In this document: positions 44,706 to 56,783 of the stretch, piece after piece | Numbering within the stretch: the stretch's first letter is position 1 | How the letters are laid out: every line of letters starts with the position of its first letter | Notes under the pieces: model-generated | The model's input: the letters and a program-made list of their open reading frames with translations, nothing else | What the model was told of the DNA's origin: nothing | Databases searched by the model: none | Made by a program: the position numbers and the translations under genes | Source of the DNA: Amphibalanus amphitrite | Lineage: Eukaryota; Arthropoda; Thecostraca; Balanomorpha; Balanidae | Direction of reading: 5' to 3' | Assembly: GCF_019059575.1 (NCBI RefSeq) | Contig: NW_024881787.1 | Coordinates: 186,001-250,000, forward strand | DNA length: 64,000 nt

Positions 44706-46211
44706 TTAAACCGCGCCATGCTGGTGGCCTGTGTTTTCCGTGTCATGCTGGGGGGGGGGGGGTTCATGTGACCCACTCTAACTTGGCTCCTGGGCCACGT
44801 AGCGACACGCGGTAAGCGGCAATCGAAAGAGCGTCAAAATAATGACGGAAACACTTTGTTTAGTTTTCAGGTCAGGTCAAAGGTCAGGTCGCTAGAGGTC
44901 ATCAAAGGTCAAATTTAGTCCATTTAAACAATTTTGGAAACTGCCAATGGATAAATCGGGAACCAATAGAGCTACAGCGCCGCGGAAAAGCACATTCGAT
45001 AGCCATTTTACAGACCTTTCTGATTATTGCCCTCAGAATTGACCTCGGGTCCACGGTTTTAGCCTCCAGATGGCTAAACTCCAAAAATATCTGTTTTTAA
45101 GAAAAACGTTTTCTGCAATACCTTTGCCTCAAGACAGTGACGAGATTTATTTTGCCAGCATCGTGTTCCTCCCGTCGAGACGCGTCGAAAGAACTATACG
45201 TTGACATTGAAATGCCATTTTAAAAATTTGACCTCAGGTCGAGGTCATGACCTGACTGGAAAGGGTCATGCTGCATATCAGTCGATCCGTATCGTTGAGC
45301 TGAACACATCTGACGTAGTTTCACCGCTCTAGCATATTTTTATCAAACGTTATAGCCAAAAAAACTGCTGGTGACCGTTCATGGCCTGAGATGACCTCAG
45401 GAGCATACAGAAGAGTGACAACTCACTGGTGCATTTTTCCTATTCAGTGTGTTTTGTTTACCTATGAACCGATGTTTGAGAGGGCATTGAACAACATTCG
45501 TCCAAAAGAGGCGCATTTCATAGTTTCTCCCATTGACTTGTAATGGAGAGGTCGCAAAATTGACCTGTCAAAAGTCCGAGAAACATGTTATACCTACATA
45601 TTGCTAAGGTCGTTCTCCACGGTACATGTTTTGCGCGTTTTTAATGTCGTTTTAGCGCTTTTTGATGTTTTGCGAGTTTTTCATGATCCGGCGTTGATCT
45701 GTACCATTAAATTACATGGTGCCATCTCTACGGCGGAAGATTTGTCAAAAATCGAAAAACGCGTGACTTCATAAAATCAAAAAACTGCAAAACTCGTAAA
45801 ACGCGTCAGTTGTGTCGGTTGTGTCATGCAAAACTCGTAAAACTTTTAAAAAGCGCAAAACTCTCATTTGTAAAAACGCGCGATTTTATCCAAACATTTG
45901 GATCGAATGTCTTATCAATCTTCTTATCAATCAATCAGTCTTATCAATCTCTGAAAGTTTCAAAGGTGATCGTTCAGTCGGTGTAGCTATCGCGAGTCTT
46001 TAAACTTTTTCTGCGGTAAGGTGACTTGACGTGACCTGGTGACCTGACTTTGAACGACCCGGGTCAGAAATTTTCTCAAATTGTTTTGAAAAGATGTATA
46101 AACACATGTACCAAAAACGATGGCGCTTGGCGACGCCGTTTTTGAGATATTCGCGAAAAACGTAAGGGGAAGGGCGTAAAAAACGCGCCCCCGTCAGCAC
46201 GGCGCAGTTTA
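44706..46211. mobile_element. AGGTCA-rich element V (diverged B subfamily, reversed)
   Basis: It begins at the TTAA shared with U, then ACCGCGCCATGCTGG and a G run. It follows C and O ('CTCCTGGGCCACGTAGCGAC', 'GAACCAATAGAGCTACAGCG') with many substitutions. A non-homologous insert of about 340 bp (45,610-45,950) has AAACTCGTAAAACGCG repeats. It ends with GGCGTAAAAAACGCGCC and CCCGTCAGCACGGCGCAGTTTA (decayed end) at about 46,211. Confidence 0.78.
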
Positions 46212-46992
46212 TTGGGAGAAAATTGAAATGCTCTCCTTCTAAACGAAAACACCCTCAGACATCGGCATACAGGTATATATGACACATTTCATCGGAAAAT
46301 TTCACTCGTGATGTGACCACTTTTATGTTACTGAGGTCATCTCAGGTCATGAAAGGTCTCCAGTAGGTTTTGGACAATAACTTTTGATAGAGATATGGTA
46401 GAGCAATGAAACGCCTTATATAATTATTTTCCTTCTCGACAATACGGATCGACTAATACGTAATATGACCTTTCCCGGCTAGGTGATGACCTTCACCTTA
46501 GGTCAAATTCTCAAAATGCCCTTTAATGTCAAATTCTATTTCATTTGACTAGTCTCGAAAAATGGAACACGATGCCGGTTAAACTAATCTCGTGCAGGTC
46601 TGAACCGAAAGGTATTACAGGTAAACGTCCCCTGCGAATACGTATATTTTACGGCTTAAACGTTTACCTACCTTAGGTCAAATCTGAGATAAGTAATAGG
46701 AACGAGCATAAAAAGAGGTATCGATTGCGCTTTGCTGCGGCGCTGTTGCTCAATCTCTTTATGAATCCTGACTTATGCGCCGCTTTGTCGAAAAATGCCA
46801 AAATCGGCGAAATTTGATTTGTCTCTGGTGCCCTGACCCTCCACCAGTTCGACCTAACCTTAACAATGACCTAAGTAGTTTGATAATAGTTTTTGACGCT
46901 CTTTCGAACGCCGCCTGGCGCCTACTGCGTGTCTCGACGTGGCCCACAAGCCGAGTTAGAAGTGGGTGTTCAAACACCCCCAGCAGGTTCAA
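46212..46992. mobile_element. Left-truncated diverged B-subfamily element
   Basis: Runs like B from 'GGGAGAAAATTGAAATG' to the right hairpin GGGTGTTCAAACACCC and CCAGCAGG, followed by TTCAATTAA. It joins V head to head and lacks a left end. It abuts the AGGTAGTGTGCCA element at TTAA 46993. Confidence 0.75.
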
Positions 46993-47206
46993 TTAAAGGT
47001 AGTGTGCCAGCTTAGAAATTCGCCCCGACGGGTTGTCGGTCGTACCCCAACCACATTTCACACCACTATCAACAATAAATGCACACACTGAAATCGCTAT
47101 TACCGATAGGCTCATCCAATCAAGTTTCGATAAACCCGTTCATCATCATCTCCTGCGGTTTCGAACACGCCTGTTAGGTGGTGCGGTAGACCGCGCCCAA
47201 AGCCAG

Positions 47207-47397
47207 GGCCCCGGTAACGTGAGGTAGCCGAGTCGGGGCAGCGTGCGCTGACCCAAGCCGGGGCCGCGCGTCCTCCCGGTGTCATGTGATAGCCCGGGGC
47301 TGCCCGGGGATGCAGTAGACCGCGCCCAAAGCCGCGGCCCCGGCTTGGGTCAGCGCACGCTGCCCCGACTCGGCTACCTCACGTTACCGGGGCCCGG
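47207..47397. repeat. GC-rich hairpin inside the long-TIR element
   Basis: About 62 bases from GGGCCCCGGTAACGTGAGGT to AAGCCGGGGCCGCG are followed, after a spacer of about 60 nt, by the reverse complement (CGCGGCCCCGGCTTGGGTCA to GTTACCGGGGCCC). Only the left end of the element has it, so it is an extra foldback within one TIR. Confidence 0.85.
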
Positions 47398-47652
47398 GTG
47401 AGACTAAATGCTTACTTCGAAATCTAAGCTGCGTTGCGGCATTGGCGGTTATGTGCGGCGTGTATGCCGCATGATTAGTAAGCGGCGACCACTAAATTAA
47501 AAATTCAATAGCTTCGACCTGTTTTCAATGGATAACACTGCATACCAAAAATGTCCATCGCTCTCGTCATAGGATATTTAGATTTAAATAACTAACTTAT
47601 CTACATCATTGTTTTGAACCAAATTAATACTCAGCCGCGAACGTATAAGGTA

Positions 47653-48477
47653 TAACCCCTTGCCGTTTCGCTCCTGATCAAGCTAGAGCTTTGCGGAAAA
47701 AACGAGCGTGTTGCCCGTGACGAGAGAAAGCCGATGATACCCAATTTTAAGGTCCTAGGTTATCGGTTGACCTTCCAGGTCAGGTCAATGACCCGGCCAA
47801 AAGGCGGGAAAATTGGGACCTGTTAGAACGTCGTAGTGTGGCTGCTATGGGGTTTTTCGGGGTGCTGATCACGAATATCATGCTAATTTTGATCACAGAT
47901 GATGTCTTCATTCATTTAGGCCAGGTCGGGTTAGGTCAGGTCAGGTCAACCAGTAGAGGTCCTGCCAGGTATTTGTAGTAGGTGTCAACCGCCTCTGACA
48001 GCCTCGTAACATGTTACGAAGGCACCAAAACTACTTTGTAAACGTTCATGTGGTTGCTTAATTCGAATTCAGCTCGAAAAAAACTGACCTAGAAACATGT
48101 CAAACTCGAAAAAGTGAACCGAGGTCACCAAAGGTCAATGACCTGACCTGACCTTCAGGTGACCTTGACACCCACCCTAATGCATGGGGGCAACATCATA
48201 TCACATGTTTGAACGCTTGAAACCACGAAAAGACTGCAAACGCGCTGCTAATGCGAGCCGACATACGCTGAATCGCGGTTCCGGCCAAACATGGTCTCGA
48301 AAAGTAGGTCACAGGTCAAAGGTCATTTGGGTCAGGGTCATGAAATTTTCAGGATGGGTGTTAAATTGATCAATGCGAGGGTACTGAAAGTTTCGTCGCG
48401 ATCAGCCGCTTTTTAAGCGAGTTATTCGCGAAAAACCTTAGGGGGGTTGCATCAACCCCCCCCCTGTGCGGGCGAGG
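47653..48477. mobile_element. AGGTCA-rich element S (R subfamily, reversed), innermost nest level
   Basis: Starts TATAACCCCTTGCCG and ends TGTGCGGGCGAGGTCATG; both ends have lost clear TTAA. The interior is the reverse of R: 'AACGAGCGTGTTGCCCGTGA', 'TTCGTAACATG...GTTACGAAG'-like sequences and TGACCTGACCTGACCTTC. The right hairpin is GGGGGGTTGCATCAACCCCC. Confidence 0.82.
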
Positions 48478-49494
48478 TCATGTTTTGATAGCAAGACTGA
48501 AACAGACTTTTTTGGGTAGCCAGGAAATCGCATGCCAGAGCCTATTCAAATTCTTTTATCGGCCTTTATATGCACCAGTCGCATACAGGTACGGGATTTA
48601 GCATACGATTTCCAGACAATCGAACGACTGTTTGGAGACAACAAAGGAAGGAATGAGTGAGTTAAGTTGAAAGTATTAATTTGGTTCAAAATGATGATGT
48701 AGATAACCTAGTTATTTAAAGCTGAATATCTTATGACGAGAGCGGTTGGCATTTTTGGTATGCAGTGTTATTCATTGAGAACCGGTCGGAGCGTTTGAGT
48801 CTTTAATTTAGTGGTCGCCGCTTACTAATCATGCGGCATACACGCCGCACATAACCGCCAATGCCGCAACGTAGCTTAGATTTCGAAGTAAGCATTTAGT
48901 CCCACCCCCGGGGCCCTGGCTTTGGGCGCGGTCTACCGCAGGTGGCTTCTGCTCATACTTTGTGGTGCGGTGGTGGTGCGTCGGGCCGCGCGCTCTGACT
49001 TCGGCCAAGAAAAATGCGTCAGCTGATCATTGTCATTTCTGCCACTTTCATGTGGTGAGATGGGGTCATAACTTTAGAGACGGCTTTTCATATCAATTAT
49101 TTTACATAAAATAATATTTCAAACCATAGATTAATGTTCGACAGCCAAATTAAAGAAACAATGCCAATACAGGCTTACAGTTTAAATTCGACATTGTTTT
49201 GTCTACGATTAGACAGCTGATAACTCATTCCCGTACGTCGTAACTCTATTATAACCTTTGCTTATTGTCACATGTGCGCCGCATTCGCGATTGTTGCCGA
49301 CGCCTGTTTGCAGGTCAGCCCACTACAGTTGTTATACATATCGAAAAACCGATAAACTTTTAGGCGAAAAAAGCACTATTTTAGGCCCATTTTTGATTTT
49401 TTGCGATATTAGGTAAAAACAGAAGCTTCTAATCCTAGGAAAAATAAAATGGGAAATCATTGGAAGGTGGCACACTACCTTTAAAAAACGCATA

Positions 49495-50640
49495 CGCTGG
49501 GGGCGGTACCGCACTGCTAGGCGGGGGCGGCATCGCAATAATGGGCGGCACTGCGCCTGAGGGGTACCACTTGCATTGAGGAGTGGCATTGTACGGTGAA
49601 GGGGCGGCGTCGCAAATTGAGGGGCGGTATCGCAACGAGGGGTGGCACTAACGAGGGTGCCTTTTAAGAAACGCTTGGCACATCCTAGCCCAGCTCGGCG
49701 CCGCCTGGCTGCTGCATCTTGAAAAAGGCCCTTGGTGTCGATGAGAAAGCCCTATTGTCAAATAATTACCTAGCGTCAGTGGTTTCAGGAGAGAGGGGGG
49801 GGGGGCGCTATCGATCTTGAATGGGGCGGGGCGCCATTGATCTCGGATGGTCTGGCGGGGATTTTCAGAGGGGCGCCAGTGGTTTCACAGGGTCGCCATT
49901 GATCTAGGATGGGCCGACTGAAGTCCCGGTTCAGATGGGCGCCAGTGGCTCTTGAGGGGCGCCAGCGATCTCTGATTGATGGGGCGACTGTGATCTTTAG
50001 ACTGTGTTGAATGCACCATTGGGCATGGATGGGGCCACTGTTGTCTTCAGCAGGGCGCCGCACGCTCTGGAGGGGCGCTTTGAGCTTGGGTGGGGCGACT
50101 GTAGTGTCAAGGGGCGTTGTCTCGGATGGGGCGACCTCGGATGAGGACGACTGTGATCTTCAGAAGCGCGCCGGACGCTCTGGAGGGGCGTCGTTGGGCT
50201 TGAATGGCGACTTTAGTCTCAATCGGAACAACTTCAGCCTCAAGGGGGGGGGGGCGCTAGTGGCTCTTGAGGCGCTATATTGATCTCGGATAGGGCGCTG
50301 TGATCTTGAGAAGAATGCGGGTGCCTTAGAGGGGCGCCAGTGGTTTCAGGGGGCGCCATCGATCTTGAATGGGGCTGATTGGGGCAGCTGTGAACTTCAG
50401 AGGGGCGCCGGTTACTCTAGAGGGGCGCCATCAACCTTTAAAGGGGCGACTGTTCCGTTCAGCTGGGTGCCAGCGGCTCTTCAGGGGTGCCATCGACACT
50501 GGGGGGTGCGGAATATTCTGGTTTCCGGAGGGGCGCCCTTCATAATTGAGGGCTCATGTCCTAGTTGGGGGTGTCCTGGAGAACATTCGGGTGTCCAGGC
50601 ACCCCCAAAGAGATATTGAGTTCGATCCCTGCCTTCACAT
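49495..50640. repeat. Degenerate GGGGCGCCA-type tandem repeats
   Basis: Units such as 'AGGGGCGCCAGTGGTTTCAG', 'GGGGCGACTGTGATCTTCAG' and 'GGGGCGCCATCGATCTTGAA' recur irregularly every 25-55 bases. Several frames stay open because of the periodicity. No coding evidence. Confidence 0.75.
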
Positions 50641-50814
50641 CACTCTTTAATTCATGTTCCCTCTGTAAAACGGCATCAGCCTAGTCGGCGCTAATTGGGG
50701 CGCCATCTGGGCGGCTGGGCGGAAAGGGGGTAGGCCATGGCCCCCATGGCCCCTTCCCCTGAAAACGCCACTGCCCACTAGGCACTGCATATCCATGTGC
50801 CAGAGTTGGGGTGC

Positions 50815-51090
50815 TGCTGCACGTGCGCACGTGCAGGGGTCGTTTCCAGATCTCGAGAACGGCTCGACCGATTGCGCTCAAATTTGGTACAGTTAGGTAC
50901 CGGTTAGAAGGGTGCCGTGCAAAAGTCAGTTGGTACCCATTTTGCACGTGCGCACGTGCAGGGTACCGCTTCCAAATCTCGAGAACGGCTGGGCCGATTG
51001 TGCTCAAATTTGGCACATCGCTAGAGACCGGTTAGTAGGGTGCCGTGCACAAGTCAGTTGGAGGTACCCCCTCGCAATTTCACACGTGCA
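50815..51090. repeat. Two-and-a-half copies of a repeat of about 130 bp
   Basis: 'CACGTGCGCACGTGCAGGG', 'TCTCGAGAACGGCT', 'GCTCAAATTTGG', 'GACCGGTTAG(T/A)AGGGTGCCG' and 'AAGTCAGTTGG' occur in the same order twice (from about 50818 and 50945). A partial third start (CACACGTGCAAGG) lies at about 51080. Each unit contains the palindrome CACGTGCGCACGTG. Confidence 0.8.
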
Positions 51091-51109
51091 AGGCCCACCC
51101 TCTCGCTCG

Positions 51110-52190
51110 CTCCGTTAGTCGCCCCAAAAGGCGTTGTCTTTATTGTATTGTATTTACATTTAAGAGCGATTCACATACAAAGTGCGTGGCGATTACTGCT
51201 CAGAATCCGTATCCGCGGTTGCTAATCTAATCATTCAAAACATTTGCACATTCATTCACGTTAAAACACGGACAAAACACTCGGGACAGCCTCGTCGCTC
51301 TTATCCACCCCCGCCCTATTGGTCAGCGACGATGTGCTGATTCATCGTCCACGATTGCGGCTTTAACAGCGCGGGCGAAGCGGGCGGGAGGCAGCTGCGA
51401 CAGGTGAGGTGGCAGGCTGTTCAGCAGAGCTGCAGCTCGATAGCCGAACCGCCGCTTGCCCGTTTCCAGCCGCGGACGGGGAAAATGGAAGAGGCGATCT
51501 TGCCTGGATTATCTCTCGCGGATAGCGCATTTTGCGACGAACAGGACTGCTAGTTGCTCGGGTTCCGGCGCTGTATGACCTTGTGTCCGATGACAAGGGT
51601 GTGGAAATCGGACATACCGCGCGGGGACAACCACCCGAGTTTTGTTCGCAGGTCGGAGACATGGTCAAATTTACGGCGGCCGAAAATAACTCTAGCGGCG
51701 AAGTTAATAATTTTTTGGAGTCGATCGAAATTTTTTTGGGACCCATTAGGTACCATAAACTGAAAGGCAGTACTGGATACGCGATACAACGAGTGCCGTC
51801 ACGAGCGTTCGAAACTTCGAATGATGCCATCTGGGAGACAGTGGCGCGCGTGTGAAAGACCAATCAACAGTCCCGTTCACCGGCGGCAGAGTTCAGAGAC
51901 GTGTGCGTCCCATGACAGAGTGCTGTCAAAAGTGACGCCAAGGTTCCCGACTTGTGCGCACGGTTGCAACGCTGCGTTGCGGAATGGTACTCTAAAGTCT
52001 GGTAATTTACGAAGATTTTGACGAGTGCCAAATACAATAAGCTGTGTTTTACTTGCGTTCACTTTGAGGGCGTTAGCGCAAAACCAGTCGTTGAGAGACG
52101 CGAGCGAGTCCTCCATGCGCGAGATGAGAACTTCGAGGTCCCGAGCTGGACCGCTAACCATACGTTATACAATATACTGGTTCATCATAT
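51110..52190 (-). pseudogene. 5'-truncated LINE RT fragment
   Basis: On the minus strand, 51877-52161 encodes the end of an RT domain: 'SLNDWFCANALKVNASKTQL' and 'LGVTFDSTLSWDAHVSELCR'. 51550-51789 encodes 'LQKIINFAARVIFGRRKFDH' and 'LGWLSPRGM'. 51,361-51,540 encodes a C-terminal 'RRFGYRAAALLNSLPPHLSQ'. The pieces lie in different frames, so it is dead. It is distinct from the LINE at 5.4-9.3 kb. It belongs to the Jockey/CR1 group by the 'FAAR' and 'LGWL' motifs. Its 3' tail is AT-rich near 51,140. Confidence 0.82.
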
Positions 52191-52999
52191 TCATCATACA
52201 TAGCCTTGCCTATATAAGGCAAGGCTATGTAAACCAGGTAGAACGCTCCCGACGAAAAACTGGGGACAAAAATGAATTTAGGAACCGTGACTCTGGAGAC
52301 CAAACAAACTCAGGTTGCCATAGTAACGGGGCAAATTTGGCATGAGTAGAGTACCCATCTAATAACTCATTTTTCAACGAATTGTTTCAGAAAAAAGTAA
52401 AAAGACTTGTCGGACCACTACAAGAATGAATTGCAGTTTTCATAAACGATCCGAGTTTTTATCAGACTGGCCTAAATAATGTCAAAATCAAGTCCTTAAC
52501 TGAACGGCCCGTGCTGCTATAGGTTACATCTAACGCTCTGGCCCCCCAAATCGTCACTGGCTTATCAGCCAATGATGAATGAGCGTCGAGTATTGACGTA
52601 CGCTGATCGGTGGGATTACTGCATTTGTTGTTTAGAATGTTCACGGTGCTGACAGCGCTAGCGAAGATGTTTCCACTTTTCGTAATGTTGAAGTTCGGAG
52701 CGCACCCCCTGATATAAGGCAAGAAAATAAACGTGAATCAAATGAGGCGTGGTAAAATTGGTGCAAAGACCTCCAGTAAAGGGAATCAAGTAAGAACTCG
52801 CCACACCCCAAAAGCTGTTTACTGGCTTTAATAGCACATGATTTGCAAACAGCCCGCCTATTGCTCGATTACTAAACGAAGATCGATTATGTTGTCTCTA
52901 GCCGTGCCTGTCTTTCGTTCTGTCACACTCGGGTATGACAGGAGTATGATAAGTGTTGACGGGTGCACTCGTCCACAGTCACACTCTAGGTATGCCCAC
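52191..52999. other. No gene recognised; short perfect palindrome
   Basis: A 14-bp arm palindrome (ACATAGCCTTGCCT / AGGCAAGGCTATGT, 5-nt spacer) lies at about 52199-52231. The rest is unassigned. Confidence 0.5.
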
Positions 53000-53390
53000 A
53001 GAGGCTGGCTGCGCTGCCGGAGTCCTGTCGTATCGGTGGTGCGCCGTGCGCGTGCCGCCGAAGGAGGGCGGGGGGAGGCGGGGGCCGCCTCTCGCGGTGC
53101 CGTGATTAGTGGGAGCTGCAGCTCATATCCTCAGGAGCGGCGCCTTATTAGAAATAGCTGGCGGGCGGCGGCGCGCGGCCGTGCGCCGGTGGCGGTGCTG
53201 CTACCTGGCGGTCCCGGCCGGCGCGGAGGTGCGCGGCCACCACTCCACTCGGCAGCCGGCGCGGCGTCGGCGGTGTGTCGGCCGGCCGTAGACAGCCGGC
53301 CACCCCATGGCGGATGGAGACCGCCGGCAGCCCCAGCGAGCACAGCGCGGCGCGGCGCCCGCCGCCGACACCACAGGTGGGTCCCAGCGG
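53000..53390 (+). promoter_or_regulatory. CpG-rich block with possible first coding exon (53307-53381)
   Basis: GC- and CpG-rich sequence before a minisatellite. An ATG in good context (CCCATGG) at 53307 opens MADGDRRQPQRAQRGAAPAA-DTTG, followed by CACCACAG|GTGGGT, a plausible splice donor at 53381/53382. No family is recognised and no following exon could be linked. It could be a real gene start or a chance GC-rich frame. Confidence 0.35.
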
Positions 53391-53905
53391 GCCGGGACAG
53401 AGTGTGGTACAGAGGGCCGGGACAGAGTGTGGTACAGAGGGCCGGGACAGAGTGTGGTACAGAGGGCCGGGACAGAGTGTGGTACAGAAGGCCGGGACGG
53501 TGTGTAGTGCGGGCAGGGACGGTGTGTAGTGCGGGCCGGGACAGAGTGTAGTGCGGACCGGGACGGTGTGTAGTACAGCGGGCCGGGACGGTGTGTAGTG
53601 CGGGCCGGGACAGAGTGTAGTGCGAGCCGGGACAGAGTGTGGTACAGAGGGCCGGGACGGTGTGTGGTACAGAGGGCCGGGACGGTGTGTGGTACAGAGG
53701 GCCGGGACGGTGTGTAGTGCAGGCAGGGACGGTGTGTAGTGCGGGCCGGGACGGTGTGTGGTACAGACTACAGAGGGCCGGGACGGTGTGTGGTACAGAG
53801 GGCCGAGACGGTGTGTAGTGCGGGCCGGGACGGTGTGTAGTGCGGGCAGGGACGGTGTGTGGTACAGAGGGCAGGGACGGTGTGTGGTACGGGCCGGTTC
53901 GGACG
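53388..53905. repeat. Minisatellite, units of about 22-26 bp (GGGCCGGGACAGAGTGTGGT)
   Basis: About twenty alternating units of GGGCCGGGAC(A/G)GAGTGTGG and TACAGAG or GTGTAGTGC follow without interruption, mixed in two or three sub-types. Long frames on both strands (minus 53131-53940 and 53148-53918) are products of the repeat. Confidence 0.9.
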
Positions 53906-54830
53906 AGAGTCTGGACAAATTTGATCCCTGTCGTGATCACGACTCTAGTTTATAGTAGTACACACTGGCGTTGTACTTCAGAATAAGAAGGGGGATATGT
54001 TGATTGACGAGTAAAAGTGTTGCAAGTACAAGGTGACCACCACTACTTGCGCTTGAGCGCATTCCACGAGTCATAAAAATACAGTTAAATTCACTTTCAT
54101 CTGGTTTAGGACAACTTAGCAGGCCCACATATTTTCTATCACATGATTTCCCATTTCCTCGTTTCCAGCTTGCAGTGCCAGGAATCAGCATTGGCCCAAG
54201 TCAGGCGATGTCTCGCGTTTGTTTCACAATTTTCATTCAGTCCCACGAGACAACATCAGCTCCGTGATCGTAACCTCAAGTTTCTTGTGCTGTTATCCTC
54301 GCACAAAACCCAGAGCATGAAGCCGCCTCCACCGTCTCACTCAGCTGAATCACCAGCATCTGCTGTTGAAGGTCAAAGAGCAAGCAGCTTCATCGGAATC
54401 AATTCGGTATCACGACTGTGTCAAGGTCATAATCGGCGTCAATGGGAGATCAGCTTCGAGGAGGTGGAGGAGCTTTCGTTTATGGGTCCTTGTTTGTAAA
54501 CGTCATATACAGCGTCTTTACGCTGCTAAAAAAACTAATTTGCTGATGCAAATAGGCTTAATAGCTACGTGCCCCACTAAATTCAAACGCGAGCTGGTCA
54601 CACGATTTAGCATCATGGCACGGTGCCTACAGATGAGCATGCCTGAGTTTGGTTATGCATATTGCAAGTGGCGCGACTAACGAACGCTATGAACAACCAA
54701 CAAAGCATAGTCTTCGACATAGAAAGTGAGAGCGACTCTGGTTTATCCAGAAGGATGATATCACACACAACAGGGACCTGCAAAAAGTTTGAAAATTTTC
54801 GTACCTAAACTCCTCGGATTTCGCTTTCTT
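53906..54830. other. No recognised feature
   Basis: Mixed sequence. The + frame 54143-54499 has no recognisable domain. A T/C-rich tract ending TTTCCAG at about 54169 could be a splice acceptor, but no conserved exon follows. Confidence 0.45.
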
Positions 54831-55912
54831 TTAACCCGCGCCCTGCTGGGGGTCCTGGATTTCCACGCCCTGCTGGGGGGGGGGGGGGGTGTTTGAACAC
54901 CCCCCTTCTAACTCGGCTCCTGGGCCACGTAGCGATACGCGGAAAGCGGCGTTCGAAAGAGCGTCAAAAATAATGAGGAAATCACTTCGGTCAATTTTTT
55001 GGTCAGGTCAAAGGTCAGGTCACCAGAGGTCATTGAAGGCAAAATTTCGCCGATTTCCAGGTCGAATGTCGACAATTTCCAAGAAGCCAACGCATAACTC
55101 GGGAACCAATAGAGCTACAGCGCCGCGGAAAAGCGCATTCGATAGCCCTATTAACGCCCTTTCTGAGTAATTCTCTCAGATTTGACCTAACGTCAACGGT
55201 TTTGCCTGCAGGGGGCAAAAACTGCAAAATTAGCCGATTTTTTCGAAAACAGTTTTTCTGCAATAACTTTTGACCCAAGCCTTGTACAAGCTTACTTTTA
55301 CCGGCATCGTGTTCCTCTCGTCAAGACGCATCGAATGAACTATAACTTGACCTTGAAAGGTCAACTTGAAAATTTGACCTCAGGTCAAGGTCATGACCTG
55401 ACTGGAAAGGGTCATGATGCATATCAGTCGATCCGTATCGTCGAGCTGAACACATATAAGGCGTTTTCATCGCTCTAGCATGCCTCTATCAAAAGTTATT
55501 TGCGAAAAACTGTTAGATACCATTCGTGACCTAAGATGACCTCAGGGCATAAACAGGGGTCACGGACACCATTTTCATGTTCAGTGTGTCTCAACCACTT
55601 GTAATTCGGTGTTTGGGAGTGTTTATAGTGTCTTTCGTCCAAAAGAGGCGCATTTCAATTTTCTCCCATTGACTTATAATGGGGAGGTCGCAAAATTGAC
55701 CTGACCTTAGGTCATCGATATCAAAATTCTGAGATATACATTCTGTACATGCTATTGCTCTTAGCAATCGCTGAAAGTTTCAAAGCGATCGGTCACTCGG
55801 TGTAGCTATGACAGACATTGAAACTTTTTATGAGGTGAGGTCACTTCAAGTGACCTGGTGACCTGACCTTGAATGACCTTGGTCTGAAATTTTCACAACA
55901 TGTGTAGAATTG
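54831..55912. mobile_element. AGGTCA-rich TTAA element O (B subfamily, reversed), right-truncated
   Basis: The left TTAA is at 54831-54834 with CCCGCGCCCTGCTGGGGG, a repeated CACGCCCTGCTGGGG and the hairpin GGGGTGTTTGAACACCCC. It follows B in reverse without interruption as far as ACATGTGTAGAATTGATGT, then stops before the terminal hairpins. It supplies empty sites for the SINE and for D in element C. Confidence 0.87.
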
Positions 55913-56261
55913 ATGTGTTTTAGTTCTCTTTCTTTATGAAGAAAACGAAACAAAATCGTCAAAGTCGGATCCTGGAACCAATCTTACCATTGCCGTAAAT
56001 AGGATTTGGCAGCACTGGCCGGAGTTAACTGCACTGATATCAATGATATCCTTTTACATCCAGCTAATCTTGTCCAATGATTTTGATAGCGTGAATGCTT
56101 ATAGATATTAGATGTTGCCTGAACGAAAGAATAAATGCATGTTGAATAGTTATGAATGTTATCAAATGCCGTGAATGCACATTCACGGCATTTGGTTAGA
56201 TTTTGCCCGAGTTATAAATGTCCGTAATGTTTCCTGCATCCGCCAGTGGAGGAAGAAGGGA
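55913..56261. other. Spacer with a short hairpin
   Basis: CAAATGCCGTGAATG and CATTCACGGCATTTG pair at 56163-56194 (2-nt loop). Otherwise nothing recognised. Confidence 0.5.
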
Positions 56262-56515
<254 letters not shown>

Positions 56516-56783
56516 TACCATTGCACAAAAATATCTTCAGCATATTAAACATAAACAGATTGAACAACGTCGAGAACAAACTATTTACTATGGTAGGAAT
56601 GTATAGACATACATGCATTTTCTAATTATTTTCTACCTTAATTACTAATTTATTTGCAAAAGTCCATGTAGGTGTGTCTTTAGGGATGCACGGGGACAGT
56701 CTGGTTAAATTACATATGTTTTGGCACAGTATATCCATAAATACATCTATATAACAATAACTGCTCATATTTTTGACTACGCC

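Larger units (their letters stand above)
42726..44709. mobile_element. TTAA-flanked element U (GGGACTATCCCACC family), carrying W and a hAT MITE
   Basis: TTAA at 42726-42729 and 44706-44709. Termini are AGGGACTATCCCACCTTT and AAGGTGGGATAGTCCCT. It shares 'TTGAGTTGAGATAGCCA' with G. Its own sequence is about 42726-43126 plus 44461-44709; the rest is element W and, near the left end, a 146-bp hAT MITE. Confidence 0.85.
47182..48940. mobile_element. Long-TIR element with GGTGG target duplication, nested
   Basis: Flanked by GGTGG at 47177-47181 and 48941-48945. Copy 1 of the host element has the empty site at 8419-8423. Termini are TGCGGTAGACCGCGCCCAAA and TTTGGGCGCGGTCTACCGCA. The inverted repeats extend about 270 bp inward ('ACTAAATGCTTACTTCGAAA', 'GCGGCGTGTATGCCGCATGA'). 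The centre is occupied by AGGTCA element S. A 5-bp duplication with this terminus does not match a superfamily I can name with confidence. Confidence 0.88.
46993..49484. mobile_element. TTAA-flanked element (AGGTAGTGTGCCA family), copy 2, with nested inserts
   Basis: TTAA at 46993-46996 and 49481-49484, with the same 13-bp termini as 8118-8987. Outside the nested insert (47182-48940) it matches copy 1 closely, but it lacks about 110 bp present at 8143-8250. The copies share 'CGCCCCGACGGGTTGTCGG' and 'GCGCTCTGACTTCGGCC'. Confidence 0.9.

Noticed and set aside
51363-51863. 166-residue minus-strand protein
   Set aside because: Overlaps the LINE fragment in another frame. LINE motifs are found in the frames 51550-51789, 51877-52161 and 51361-51540 instead.
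53131-53940. Two overlapping minus-strand proteins of about 260 residues (THRPG.. and LYHTPS.. repeats)
   Set aside because: Periodic translations of the minisatellite in two frames; no stop codons because of the repeat composition.
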